Positions 51,633-58,904 of a DNA stretch of 64,000 bases are shown here, one piece after another (positions within the stretch are counted from its first letter, which is position 1; each line of letters begins with the position of its first letter). Under the pieces are notes generated by a model. It saw nothing but the letters and a program-made list of their open reading frames with translations. It was not told where the DNA came from and searched no databases. The translations under genes and the position numbers were made by a program. Source of the DNA: Paenibacillus alba (GTDB lineage Bacteria; Bacillota; Bacilli; Paenibacillales; NBRC-103111); assembly GCF_013204855.1 (NCBI RefSeq), contig NZ_JABMKZ010000004.1, positions 186,001 through 250,000 on the forward strand, written 5' to 3'.

Positions 51633-51749
51633 TTATTTAAAGAGATACTTGGATAAAGACAGCAGCATAATGCCCGCCACAGTGATGCACAGAATAATCA
51701 GTCGCTTTTCCTGCTTAACAATTCGTTTATTTTCATCATTCGGATTCAT
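51633..51749 (-). CDS. Small membrane protein at the head of the cyd operon
   Basis: A 38-residue protein: polar basic start (NPNDENKRIVKQEKR), then a single membrane helix (LIILCITVAGIMLLSL) and KYLFK at the end. GGAGGG lies ten bases before the ATG at 51749 (an ATG two codons earlier is also possible). It lies 42 bases before cydA, within the transcript expected from the Crp/Fnr-controlled promoter. It is not similar to the CydS-like protein and I do not recognise the family. Confidence 0.6.
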   Translation of the reverse strand: MNPNDENKRIVKQEKRLIILCITVAGIMLLSLSKYLFK

Positions 51750-51803
51750 AGCCATCCATCCCTCCATGGCGTAATTTCTAGTGGTAATTAACGATATATT
51801 GGC

Positions 51804-51844
51804 ATTATAAACGATACGCAAGAAGATATGTGATTTTTTTCACA
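51804..51844 (-). promoter_or_regulatory. Crp/Fnr box and class II promoter of the cyd operon
   Basis: TGTGA-TTTTTT-TCACA (51829-51844) is a perfect Crp/Fnr-type dyad. On the minus strand a perfect -10 TATAAT (51809-51804) follows; box centre and -10 centre are 30 bp apart, placing the box at about -40, the class II activation position. No good -35 exists besides the box. This fits induction of cydAB at low oxygen by an Fnr-type regulator. Confidence 0.85.
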
Positions 51845-51898
51845 AAGAATGTGGCGAGGATTTGAATATCCTGTAGCAGATCTATGAACTTCCGTCTG

Positions 51899-52495
51899 TT
51901 AACAGCAAGACTCACCAGAAATATCATTCTTCGCGTTAACCATTTCTTCGTGATCCAACAGCTTATACAGAAACAACATTGAAATCGCCATCACGATATC
52001 CATGAAAATAATGGTAAGTGTCGGATAATCTGAGATCACCATAACGCCCAACATGGCGCCCATCATACCTCCCATCAAGCCAGCCAACATGCCGTCAAGC
52101 GAGGCTAACATATGCAAGGACTTTCCTGATACGTACCCAACGAACATACCAAAAGTGACCCCAATTACGGTTGGAACAAACAATGTCGTCATGAGAATTC
52201 CCGCTATGGTCCCAACAACCAAGCTTGATACCATGGCAATTGTCATAGCTGCCATCATGCCGGTCATTTTAGTCAAATACGCGCCTTTTGCTCTTAAATG
52301 AAAGATGAGAACAACAGCTACCAACAACACAAATATAAGTGAAATGATACTTGTATTTATCGTCAGCTCCGAAGGACCCATCTGCCCTTCAGCCGATGAG
52401 TCCCCTCCGTGTTCATGTGCGGAAACCGTTAAGCTTGGAATAATAGAAATGAGTAAAGTCCATAAAATTAATACTTTGCCGCGGATACGTTTCAT
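51899..52495 (-). CDS. Multi-helix membrane protein of unknown function
   Basis: 198 residues: signal-like first helix ending VSAHEHGG (a short His-rich outside segment), then about five to six helices (48-68, 78-98, 100-125, Gly/Met-rich 130-155, 158-182) and a charged tail ending ESCC. The segment LDGMLAGLMGGMMGAMLGVM is packed with Gly and Met. The His-rich outside segment and the terminal Cys pair suggest metal contact, but no known family is recognised. It follows the PepSY gene by 50 bases on the same strand and is probably cotranscribed. Confidence 0.72.
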   Translation of the reverse strand: MKRIRGKVLILWTLLISIIPSLTVSAHEHGGDSSAEGQMGPSELTINTSIISLIFVLLVAVVLIFHLRAKGAYLTKMTGMMAAMTIAMVSSLVVGTIAGILMTTLFVPTVIGVTFGMFVGYVSGKSLHMLASLDGMLAGLMGGMMGAMLGVMVISDYPTLTIIFMDIVMAISMLFLYKLLDHEEMVNAKNDISGESCC

Positions 52496-52545
52496 GAAGG
52501 TATCGCCTCAATTCCTTTATTTTTTTATGAATTATGTATAATTGA

Positions 52546-53913
52546 TTAACCTAGAACCTTCTTTAAAGCAGGTAATCTGCGAAGCACTAACCCATCCAAG
52601 ATCAGAACAATAAGGAGAGAAATTCCTACTAAAGGAAAAACAATCCCTAATCCAATGGTAATCAACGCTACCCATTTTACCATTTTGAAGTCTTTTGGCA
52701 GTGCTGGTGCCCCTACTCTCCCCTCTGGCTTTCTTAACCACCACATGACAACTCCACTTGCAGCGACGAGAATAATACCCAGACAGACCATTAAGCAAAT
52801 AATCTGATTCGTGGCTCCAAAGTACTCACCTTGGTGCAGCGCAATTCCTATAGTTATGGCTTTGGCCATGAAACTGAAATCCTGAAATCGCTGATCTGCC
52901 AGTACGTTCCCGCTATATTGATCAATATGAAGCGTCGTTTGTTGCTTCGGATCTCCAGTCGTCGAATAGAGTGTGTATACCCCTTTCTCACCTGCCGGAA
53001 GAGCAATTTGATAACCAGGGGCGAGCCCTTTGCTTTTACCAATATCCATCACCTGCTCGATCGAAATGGAACCATTCGCGCCTGGAGCTGAATTCGGAAT
53101 AGGAAGCTGCTCCGCTGCCCATGGAACACCTTTGACCACATCCTTGGTCGGTACTGTAGACTCCGGCTTCCGCTGATCGAAAGAGAACATGCCCTGAGGG
53201 TATGTAGCTGCTTTATTCAAATAGGTACCCATAAAACCAGACCATGGCAGTCCTGTTACAATCAGTGCTGCTATGAAAAGAGATAGCCAGAAAGCCGTCA
53301 CGGCATGCAGATCTCGCCAGAACATCCGTTTCCCTTTATTCATTCGCGGAAGAATGATCCCATAGATCGATTGCTTGCCTCTCGGCCACCATAAGTAGAG
53401 GCCTGTGACGAGTAGAATCATCGCCCAACATGCAGATAATTCAATAATTCGATCACCGGTCTTGCCAATCATCAGTTTCCCATGGAACTCACGAATGTAC
53501 TGCATGAGCTTCGTATCCGGATTAAGATCCCCTAACACTTGCCCATTGTAGGGATTGATAAAGATCAACAAAGACTGCCCCTCACTCTTCACTTCGAATT
53601 CAGAAGAACGATTAGGTGCAAACGATGGTTTTACTTTATTCAATTTCGCTTCCGGATAGGCTGCATTCATTTTCTGAATTTGCTCTTGTACCGTTAATTG
53701 CTGCTGTCCTTGCTGCACATAATAATAGTCTTTGTACATAAGGGACTCAATTTGTGGTTTGAATACATAGATGCCTCCAGTCACAGCCAAAATGACTAAG
53801 AATGGCGCAAAAATCATCCCCGCATAAAAATGCCACCGCCAGACAGCCGCATATAGGTTTTGTACTTTAGTCTGTTGTGGCCGTCCATTCCCCAGTTCAA
53901 CACCAATGCTCAT
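52546..53913 (-). CDS. PepSY-associated membrane protein (iron-regulated membrane protein family)
   Basis: A 455-residue PepSY_TM protein with four main membrane helices (about 25-50, 160-180, 205-230, 380-405) plus a final pair, and two extracellular PepSY-like domains. Motifs typical of the family are WRWHFYAGMIFAPFLVILAV, the heme-type His in IREFHGKLM, LYLWWPRG, and the RDLHAVTAFWLSLF helix. Relatives act as membrane flavin/heme reductases in siderophore or metal use. No Fur box was seen upstream. GGGAGCAGG lies before the ATG. Confidence 0.88.
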   Translation of the reverse strand: MSIGVELGNGRPQQTKVQNLYAAVWRWHFYAGMIFAPFLVILAVTGGIYVFKPQIESLMYKDYYYVQQGQQQLTVQEQIQKMNAAYPEAKLNKVKPSFAPNRSSEFEVKSEGQSLLIFINPYNGQVLGDLNPDTKLMQYIREFHGKLMIGKTGDRIIELSACWAMILLVTGLYLWWPRGKQSIYGIILPRMNKGKRMFWRDLHAVTAFWLSLFIAALIVTGLPWSGFMGTYLNKAATYPQGMFSFDQRKPESTVPTKDVVKGVPWAAEQLPIPNSAPGANGSISIEQVMDIGKSKGLAPGYQIALPAGEKGVYTLYSTTGDPKQQTTLHIDQYSGNVLADQRFQDFSFMAKAITIGIALHQGEYFGATNQIICLMVCLGIILVAASGVVMWWLRKPEGRVGAPALPKDFKMVKWVALITIGLGIVFPLVGISLLIVLILDGLVLRRLPALKKVLG

Positions 53914-54062
53914 CGTTTATTCCTGCTCCCTTTCTTAACCAAAACAGATTAACTGTCTAAAGTATACTTGGAAGCCGATTAATTGAAATGACTCATAAGA
54001 GCTATAAATGCAACTAATATTTGAATAAAGTGCGACGCAACCCCGTTATTTCGCTGAAAAAT

Positions 54063-54091
54063 AAAAATCCGCCATTTCGGCGGATTTTTTA
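54063..54091. terminator. Bidirectional terminator
   Basis: AAAAATCCGCC (54063-54073) pairs with GGCGGATTTTT (54079-54089) with a five-base loop. It serves the GNAT gene that ends at 54112 on the minus strand. Confidence 0.8.
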
Positions 54092-54111
54092 TAGGCAATT
54101 TGATTTCAATT

Positions 54112-55053
54112 TTAAGCATGCGCTAATGCAGGCACACAGAATATCAAATTTTTATCTAAGATAAAGTTAGCCTTCATAAAGAGCTTATCCTCATTATTGT
54201 CCATCTGCTTATGCTGCGCTTTCTCTGTGAATCGGTCCGGTGTGAAATGAAAATGAATATATTCTGTTTGCTCATTAGCAATTTGATTAAGCAATCGGTT
54301 TAAATTAACATCACCTTGGCTAACTACATCATATAGATGCAGCGTATGACCTTCTTGTTGATAGACGATTATGACCTCGTCCTCTTGCGAGTAATAGATG
54401 GATTCTGGAAATACTTTGATTGCATAAAACATAAAGAGCCCTTGGTTATTACTAACCCCACATTGTTCTGAAATAGGTTTACGGGACAAAACACTTCTTT
54501 GGATAAATGCCAAGTCTGACTCATTGGAACAATTCAGCTTGCGTAAACGGCTATTAGCATTTGGAATGGGATGATAATTAAGTATAAATTGTGATTCACA
54601 AAAAGATCCAAATCCAAACTTTGGATAAAACTCAATTGCCGTGCTATTAGCGAATAAGAAGAAGATATCACAATCTTGCTCGTACATATCGAGAACATGC
54701 CTCATCAATATGCCAGAAAGCCCTTTCCCCCTGTAATCGGGATGAGTCATAACCGTTCCAATTTGAATCGCTTTTTTATTTACACCTTCTATTAGTAAGT
54801 CCATTTTACTAATAGATACATTGGCAATAACTTCATGATCCTTGAGGAATGAATGGCAGATATAACGATCATCCCAGAATCCTTTTTGATACCAATCTTC
54901 AAAATGAATACCAAAAACTAAATTTGCTAGTTGATTAAAACTATCTCTGTAAACATTATTTTCTTTATAATCATAAGCAAAGTCTATTCCAACCTCTAGA
55001 TTTTCATTAGAAAACACCAATAAACCCCCATCTTTGCAGATTTTTATTTCCAC
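54112..55053 (-). CDS. GNAT family N-acetyltransferase (two-domain)
   Basis: A 313-residue protein with a GNAT domain in the first half: acetyl-CoA motif A in IGTVMTHPDYRGKGLSGILM (about 97-116) and motif B around AIEFYPKFGFGS. The second half is unlike a plain GNAT and may be an SCP2-like or second GNAT domain, as in Eis-type enzymes. The start is GTG at 55053, overlapping the upstream GNAT gene by ten bases; it has no strong ribosome binding site, in keeping with translational coupling. Substrate unknown. Confidence 0.82.
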   Translation of the reverse strand: MEIKICKDGGLLVFSNENLEVGIDFAYDYKENNVYRDSFNQLANLVFGIHFEDWYQKGFWDDRYICHSFLKDHEVIANVSISKMDLLIEGVNKKAIQIGTVMTHPDYRGKGLSGILMRHVLDMYEQDCDIFFLFANSTAIEFYPKFGFGSFCESQFILNYHPIPNANSRLRKLNCSNESDLAFIQRSVLSRKPISEQCGVSNNQGLFMFYAIKVFPESIYYSQEDEVIIVYQQEGHTLHLYDVVSQGDVNLNRLLNQIANEQTEYIHFHFTPDRFTEKAQHKQMDNNEDKLFMKANFILDKNLIFCVPALAHA

Positions 55054-55595
55054 TCACTTTTTAAAAGAGAGAAACACAGGTTATCGACATAATCCCCATG
55101 AGAGAAAGAATATCCTCTAAGTACACCGTCTTGATTAAAACCAGCTTTTTTTAATAAATTTATAGATGGGGTAGCATCTACATTCGTAAATGCCTCTATT
55201 CGATACAGTCCCATTGTTTCAAAGCCAAAGGAAATTAAGCTTTTTAATATTTCAGTCATATAACCTTTTCGCCAATATTTTTTGCCCAGATCATAGGCTA
55301 TTTCTCCACGTGAACCTCGATGAATCTCCCAACCATTGTATCCACAAGTCCCAATTATAGTATTATCCTCTTTATTAATAATTCCCCAACGGATAGCTTT
55401 ATTTTCAATAAACAAGTTGTTCATAAAATGAATTAAATCCTCTGCTTGTTCAATACTTTTAAAGGGGTCTTCGCCCATATCTTTTGTAACATCTGCATCG
55501 GAAAAAATCTCAAATACCGCAGGTGTATCTTCAACTGACATCTGACGCAGCAGAAATCGTTCAGTCTGTAATACTGGAAATGTTCCAAAATTCAT
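55044..55595 (-). CDS. GNAT family N-acetyltransferase (RimJ/RimL-like)
   Basis: A 183-residue acetyltransferase with the RimL-type layout: TERFLLRQMSVEDTPAVFEI at the start, the AYDLGKKYWRKGYMTEILKS acetyl-CoA loop (about 123-142), and RIEAFTNVDATPSINLLKKA followed by GFNQDGVLRGY. RimJ/RimL relatives acetylate protein N-termini, spermidine or antibiotics; this one cannot be placed further. GAGAGG lies 12 bases before the ATG. Confidence 0.9.
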   Translation of the reverse strand: MNFGTFPVLQTERFLLRQMSVEDTPAVFEIFSDADVTKDMGEDPFKSIEQAEDLIHFMNNLFIENKAIRWGIINKEDNTIIGTCGYNGWEIHRGSRGEIAYDLGKKYWRKGYMTEILKSLISFGFETMGLYRIEAFTNVDATPSINLLKKAGFNQDGVLRGYSFSHGDYVDNLCFSLLKSEWK

Positions 55596-55651
55596 TTAAA
55601 ATCAAAACCTCTCTGTGATTGAGTTAAGGAGAACCAATATCAGTTTAATGC

Positions 55652-56110
55652 TTAGTCGGTTCTGAAATTTTCCTCTACATGCAAAGACATGTAAACGTCT
55701 ATGAGATCCTCACTATCAACTTTGAAACCAAACCGTTCATAAAGACGTTTAGCAGAGCTTCCTTGTAAGACATTTAATGTTACACGTTTCCCTTTTACAT
55801 CATTTTGTTCAAGCAATTTTTTTAATACATGACTGCCGACCCCTTTACCTTGGTAATTGGGATGAACATAAAAATGTTCCAATAAGTAACCTTCTAACGT
55901 TGGTTTAAGAGCTACGCAGCCAACAAAAGAAGAATCCGACTCAATAATCCAAGTGTGAACGGGGTCAAATGAATTACGGAAGCGTTGACGGACCTTCTCT
56001 TCATCAAACCTTCCTAACCTAGTTAAATCATTTCGTAGTACAACTGCCCGTAAATTAGCAATTGTCTCAACATCGGAATTTTGCGATTGGCGAAGGGAAA
56101 TCTGTTTCAT
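55652..56110 (-). CDS. GNAT family N-acetyltransferase
   Basis: A 152-residue single-domain GNAT starting MKQISLRQSQNSDVE at 56110 with AAAGGAGC upstream; an in-frame extension to 56215 would overlap the truncated gene behind it and adds an unrelated stretch. Motif A is LEHFYVHPNYQGKGVGSHVL (about 87-106), followed by VTLNVLQGSSAKRLYERFGF. The family is clear, the substrate is not. Confidence 0.88.
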   Translation of the reverse strand: MKQISLRQSQNSDVETIANLRAVVLRNDLTRLGRFDEEKVRQRFRNSFDPVHTWIIESDSSFVGCVALKPTLEGYLLEHFYVHPNYQGKGVGSHVLKKLLEQNDVKGKRVTLNVLQGSSAKRLYERFGFKVDSEDLIDVYMSLHVEENFRTD

Positions 56111-56129
56111 ATAACGTACTGCTCCTTTA

Positions 56130-56399
56130 CTAATATGCTGACTCAAAAACAAAAACAGGACCATTCCATTTTTCATTTTGTAGAATCTGTTCTTGATAGA
56201 AAATTTCTCCATCAACTTTCACTATAAATGGACGTCGATATTCGTCAGTCCATTGATGATCGAAATATTTGTACAGGTACATCCCATGATGATTAAGTAC
56301 ATGTCCGTCGAACTCGCTGCTGTCGTAACGATATAGCTGAATGAGATTGTATAGAACCGACTTCTCTTCATAAGGTACCAGTGTCATTTCAATATTCAC
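56130..56399 (-). pseudogene. Truncated GNAT acetyltransferase gene
   Basis: 89 residues. The first about 65 (MTLVPYEEKSVLYNLIQLYR, YDSSEFDGHVLN, FDHQWTDEYRRPFIVKVDGE) match the N-terminal part of a known GNAT type, in which the sequence should continue into a hydrophobic strand and the acetyl-CoA motif. Instead it runs into EIFYQEQILQNEKWNGPVF and stops. The cofactor-binding half is missing, so a deletion with a fused unrelated tail is likely. The start lacks a strong ribosome binding site. Confidence 0.65.
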
Positions 56400-56479
56400 A
56401 TCAGACCCTCCCTGCTTGGGTTATTCTACCATAAATATGAAAGTAAGGTATTCTTATAACTAAACTATCCCGTATACTT

Positions 56480-56506
56480 AAAAAAGCTGCCGATTGTGCT
56501 GGCAGC
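56480..56506 (-). terminator. Terminator after small membrane protein gene
   Basis: On the minus strand GCTGCC (56506-56501) pairs with GGCAGC (56491-56486), then TTTTTT follows. It lies nine bases beyond the stop at 56515. Confidence 0.75.
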
Positions 56507-56514
56507 CTCGTTCA

Positions 56515-56766
56515 TTATTGTTTATTCGATAACTCTCTTATAATAGCAGTCGCTAACAAAATTACACCAATAATCATAAACAAAATGCTAATTATATAGG
56601 GTGTTCTTAACATCGTTTCGTCCAATGCCAATGATAATTTTCCAGGAGGATCGCTCCATCCCCCCATATGCGGGACATGATTAGCAATTGCCAAATACAC
56701 CGCACCAAATAATAATGATCCAGAAAATAAGAAACTTGTTCCAGCTACTAAGATTGAAATTCTCAT
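56515..56766 (-). CDS. Small two-helix membrane protein of unknown function
   Basis: 83 residues with helices at about 5-25 (ILVAGTSFLFSGSLLFGAVY) and 58-76 (ISILFMIIGVILLATAI). The loop between them (NHVPHMGGWSDPPGKLSLAL) should be outside. The ATG at 56766 has AGAGGTGG upstream and is preferred to the GTG at 56775. No known family recognised. Confidence 0.7.
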   Translation of the reverse strand: MRISILVAGTSFLFSGSLLFGAVYLAIANHVPHMGGWSDPPGKLSLALDETMLRTPYIISILFMIIGVILLATAIIRELSNKQ

Positions 56767-56860
56767 AACTACCACCTCTATCCGTTTATTATGATCAGCG
56801 GTTTAATTGCAGTGGTGGAGACTTGACGCTTAATTCCTTTATAGAGTTTAACGTTCTGCG

Positions 56861-57086
56861 TTACTTTAATAGAGGGGTAATAATCATCAACAACATGGAA
56901 GAAGCAACTAGTATAAGAGTTGTCGTTTGGGATAATTTCTCTCTTCTTTTACCAATATACCATCCTGAATACTGTAGCTTATTTCTATAAAGAACAAAAA
57001 ATAAACTTATTATTGCAATCCACGCTAACCAGCCATAGTTAATGTTGTTTAAGTTAAAACCCAAAAATGAATACGATTCCGAGCAT
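56861..57086 (-). pseudogene. Small membrane protein gene with probable frameshift
   Basis: The main frame (NLNNINYGWLAWIAIISLFF, YRNKLQYSGWYIGKRREK, and a last helix LILVASSMLLMIITPLL) has two helices but only a weak TTG start without ribosome binding site. The ATG at 57086, with GAGG upstream, reads MLGIVFIFGF then hits TAA in a TTTTTGGGTTTT tract. Removing one base there joins the two into one continuous protein of about 74 residues. Either a natural frameshift or a base-calling error in the homopolymer explains this. Confidence 0.5.
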
Positions 57087-57341
57087 TTTTATTAGTTTCC
57101 TCAATACAAATCACCGTCCTATTTAGTAAAGAATTAGTATGCTGGTATTCTACACCTTTAAGTAAAATAGTACGAAACATAAAATAATGCTAAAGGTAAT
57201 TGATTCATGATGAGGGATGGAATCCTCCCTTATGTAGGTTTAATGATGTACTGAAGTTCACGAAATTAATAATAACCTAATTAGTAATATTTTGGAATTA
57301 ATAAATTATTCGTATTGAATCAAATCAGTGATGTGAATAAT
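57087..57341. other. AT-rich intergenic stretch, nothing recognised
   Basis: No credible reading frame, hairpin or operator was seen. It lies between the frameshifted membrane-protein gene and the terminator of the next GNAT gene. Confidence 0.5.
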
Positions 57342-57379
57342 AAACAAAACAAGGACTACCTTATTTAGGCAGCCCTTGT
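57342..57379 (-). terminator. Terminator after GNAT gene
   Basis: On the minus strand ACAAGGGCTGCC (57379-57368) pairs with GGTAGTCCTTGT (57360-57349) with G-U and one mismatch, followed by TTTGTTT. Confidence 0.75.
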
Positions 57380-57396
57380 TTGTTGTTGTACCGATG

Positions 57397-57930
57397 TTAT
57401 AATCCCATTCTCCACTCATCCTCTAAAATACTCATCTCAATTAAATTCCAATAGGAATCTTTATATCGACGCGCATCTCTAACCAGACCTTCCTTAATGA
57501 AACCTGATTTTTCATAACACAGAAGTGCTGACTCGTTAAATTCAAAGACCCCTAGGCTTATCCGATGTAATTTAAGATCTCCGAATCCTATTTTTAAAAT
57601 CTGCTGGATCATTTGTTTACCATATCCCTGACCACGTACGCCCTTATTCCCAACTAAAACCTTGCCAACTCGTCCTGAACGGTTTTGTCGATCTATTCCC
57701 CCGATTGAAATATGACCAATTGTTTGATTGGTTTCCACATCAATTGCTTTATATATAAGTTTGTTTGATGTATTCATATCGTTAGAGTCTTTGAGATACT
57801 CCAATAATTGATCTTCTGATAGGGGAAATTTAAATTGTGTTCCAGCCCATTGAAGTAAAAATGCTTCATCTCCACTCCAAGATATTAGTTCTTGAAAATC
57901 GGATGGCTCAAAATATTGAAGAGTGATCAT
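57397..57930 (-). CDS. GNAT family N-acetyltransferase (RimJ/RimL-like)
   Basis: A 177-residue acetyltransferase: ITLQYFEPSDFQELISWSG at the start, motif A in VGNKGVRGQGYGKQMIQQIL (about 93-112), and ISLGVFEFNESALLCYEKSG then FIKEGLVRDARRYKDSYW, a typical RimJ/RimL ending. AGGAG lies ten bases before the ATG. It is monocistronic, with its own terminator. It is the fourth intact GNAT gene within 4 kb. Confidence 0.9.
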   Translation of the reverse strand: MITLQYFEPSDFQELISWSGDEAFLLQWAGTQFKFPLSEDQLLEYLKDSNDMNTSNKLIYKAIDVETNQTIGHISIGGIDRQNRSGRVGKVLVGNKGVRGQGYGKQMIQQILKIGFGDLKLHRISLGVFEFNESALLCYEKSGFIKEGLVRDARRYKDSYWNLIEMSILEDEWRMGL

Positions 57931-58043
57931 GTTATTTTAATCTCCTAACTCTTGTGGTATGTGAGATAACGTCTTCTTTAGAAATTACGCAATTCCTCCA
58001 TCCTTGAAGTATTCGTGAAGTTGATACAGCTTTCCTGCCAGGT

Positions 58044-58826
58044 TTAAACAACAATCACTTCTACCTGTTTGCTAGAAATATCTTCTATTAAGGAACGCGG
58101 GGTTAAACTGTCTGTTATTAAAATATCGATTTCTTCGGTGCTGGCAAATGAAGAAATATAAGTCTTCCCCATTTTATTATGGTCCAGTAGAGCGACGATA
58201 CGCGCGGCTGAATCCGCCATAGCCCTTTTCAGATCAACTTCGTAAATATTATAGTCGGTTAAGCCATCCTCAATGGTAAATCCCTTTGATGAAGTAAAAA
58301 AAATGTCTATGTTAATATGATTGAATAGATCTATGCCATAACTGCCTTCCAATGCAGACGAACCCATGCTAAGTAAGCCACTTAGAAGAATAACGGTAAG
58401 GTTTGGATTTTCTTTCATGTTCATTGCCGCCTGAATGCCATTGGTGACAACTGTCAATTTGTGCTTTACTTTTGCTAGAATGCGAGCTAGTTCCAAAGCT
58501 GTCGAGCTGGCATCTAGTAAAATACACTGCCTATTCAAAATGAGTTGAGAAGCCTTTTGGGAGATCTTCATTTTCTCAATGTGATTATGTGACTCTTTCT
58601 CTAAAGAGAGATTTTGGCAATCTGTTTTAGTTTTGAGAATTGCGCCACCATGCGTACGTATGAGAAGATCTTCTTTTTCCATCAGACTTAAATCCGTGCG
58701 TAAGGTAGCTTCGGAAACGTTTAGTTTGTTGCATAACTCCTTAACTGTAACCCGTTGCTGCAGATATAATAAATTCATAATCATATTTCTACGTTCGCTT
58801 GCAAAATGTTTTCCCAAATTAATCAC
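58044..58826 (-). CDS. DeoR family transcriptional regulator
   Basis: A 260-residue regulator: N-terminal DeoR helix-turn-helix (about 8-60; VTVKELCNKLNVSEATLRTD, then EKEDLLIRTHGGAIL) and a C-terminal sugar-phosphate sensor domain (about 78-250; ILLDASSTALELARIL, TVVTNGIQAAMNM, then SSKGFTIEDGLTDYNIYEVD). Such proteins repress sugar or nucleoside genes until bound by a phosphorylated sugar. The start is GTG at 58826 (a TTG three codons later is also possible). No sugar operon is adjacent, so the target is unclear. Confidence 0.9.
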   Translation of the reverse strand: MINLGKHFASERRNMIMNLLYLQQRVTVKELCNKLNVSEATLRTDLSLMEKEDLLIRTHGGAILKTKTDCQNLSLEKESHNHIEKMKISQKASQLILNRQCILLDASSTALELARILAKVKHKLTVVTNGIQAAMNMKENPNLTVILLSGLLSMGSSALEGSYGIDLFNHINIDIFFTSSKGFTIEDGLTDYNIYEVDLKRAMADSAARIVALLDHNKMGKTYISSFASTEEIDILITDSLTPRSLIEDISSKQVEVIVV

Positions 58827-58854
58827 CTACATCTTAGGTATTGATTGCGATCTG

Positions 58855-58888
58855 TCAAAAAAATGACGCCCTCATAGAGAAGACGTCA
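58855..58888 (-). terminator. Terminator after S-layer-homology gene
   Basis: On the minus strand TGACGTC (58888-58882) and GGCGTCA (58870-58864) form a stem with minor mismatch, followed by seven T. Confidence 0.75.
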
Positions 58889-58904
58889 ATCTCTTAACTT
58901 CAAC

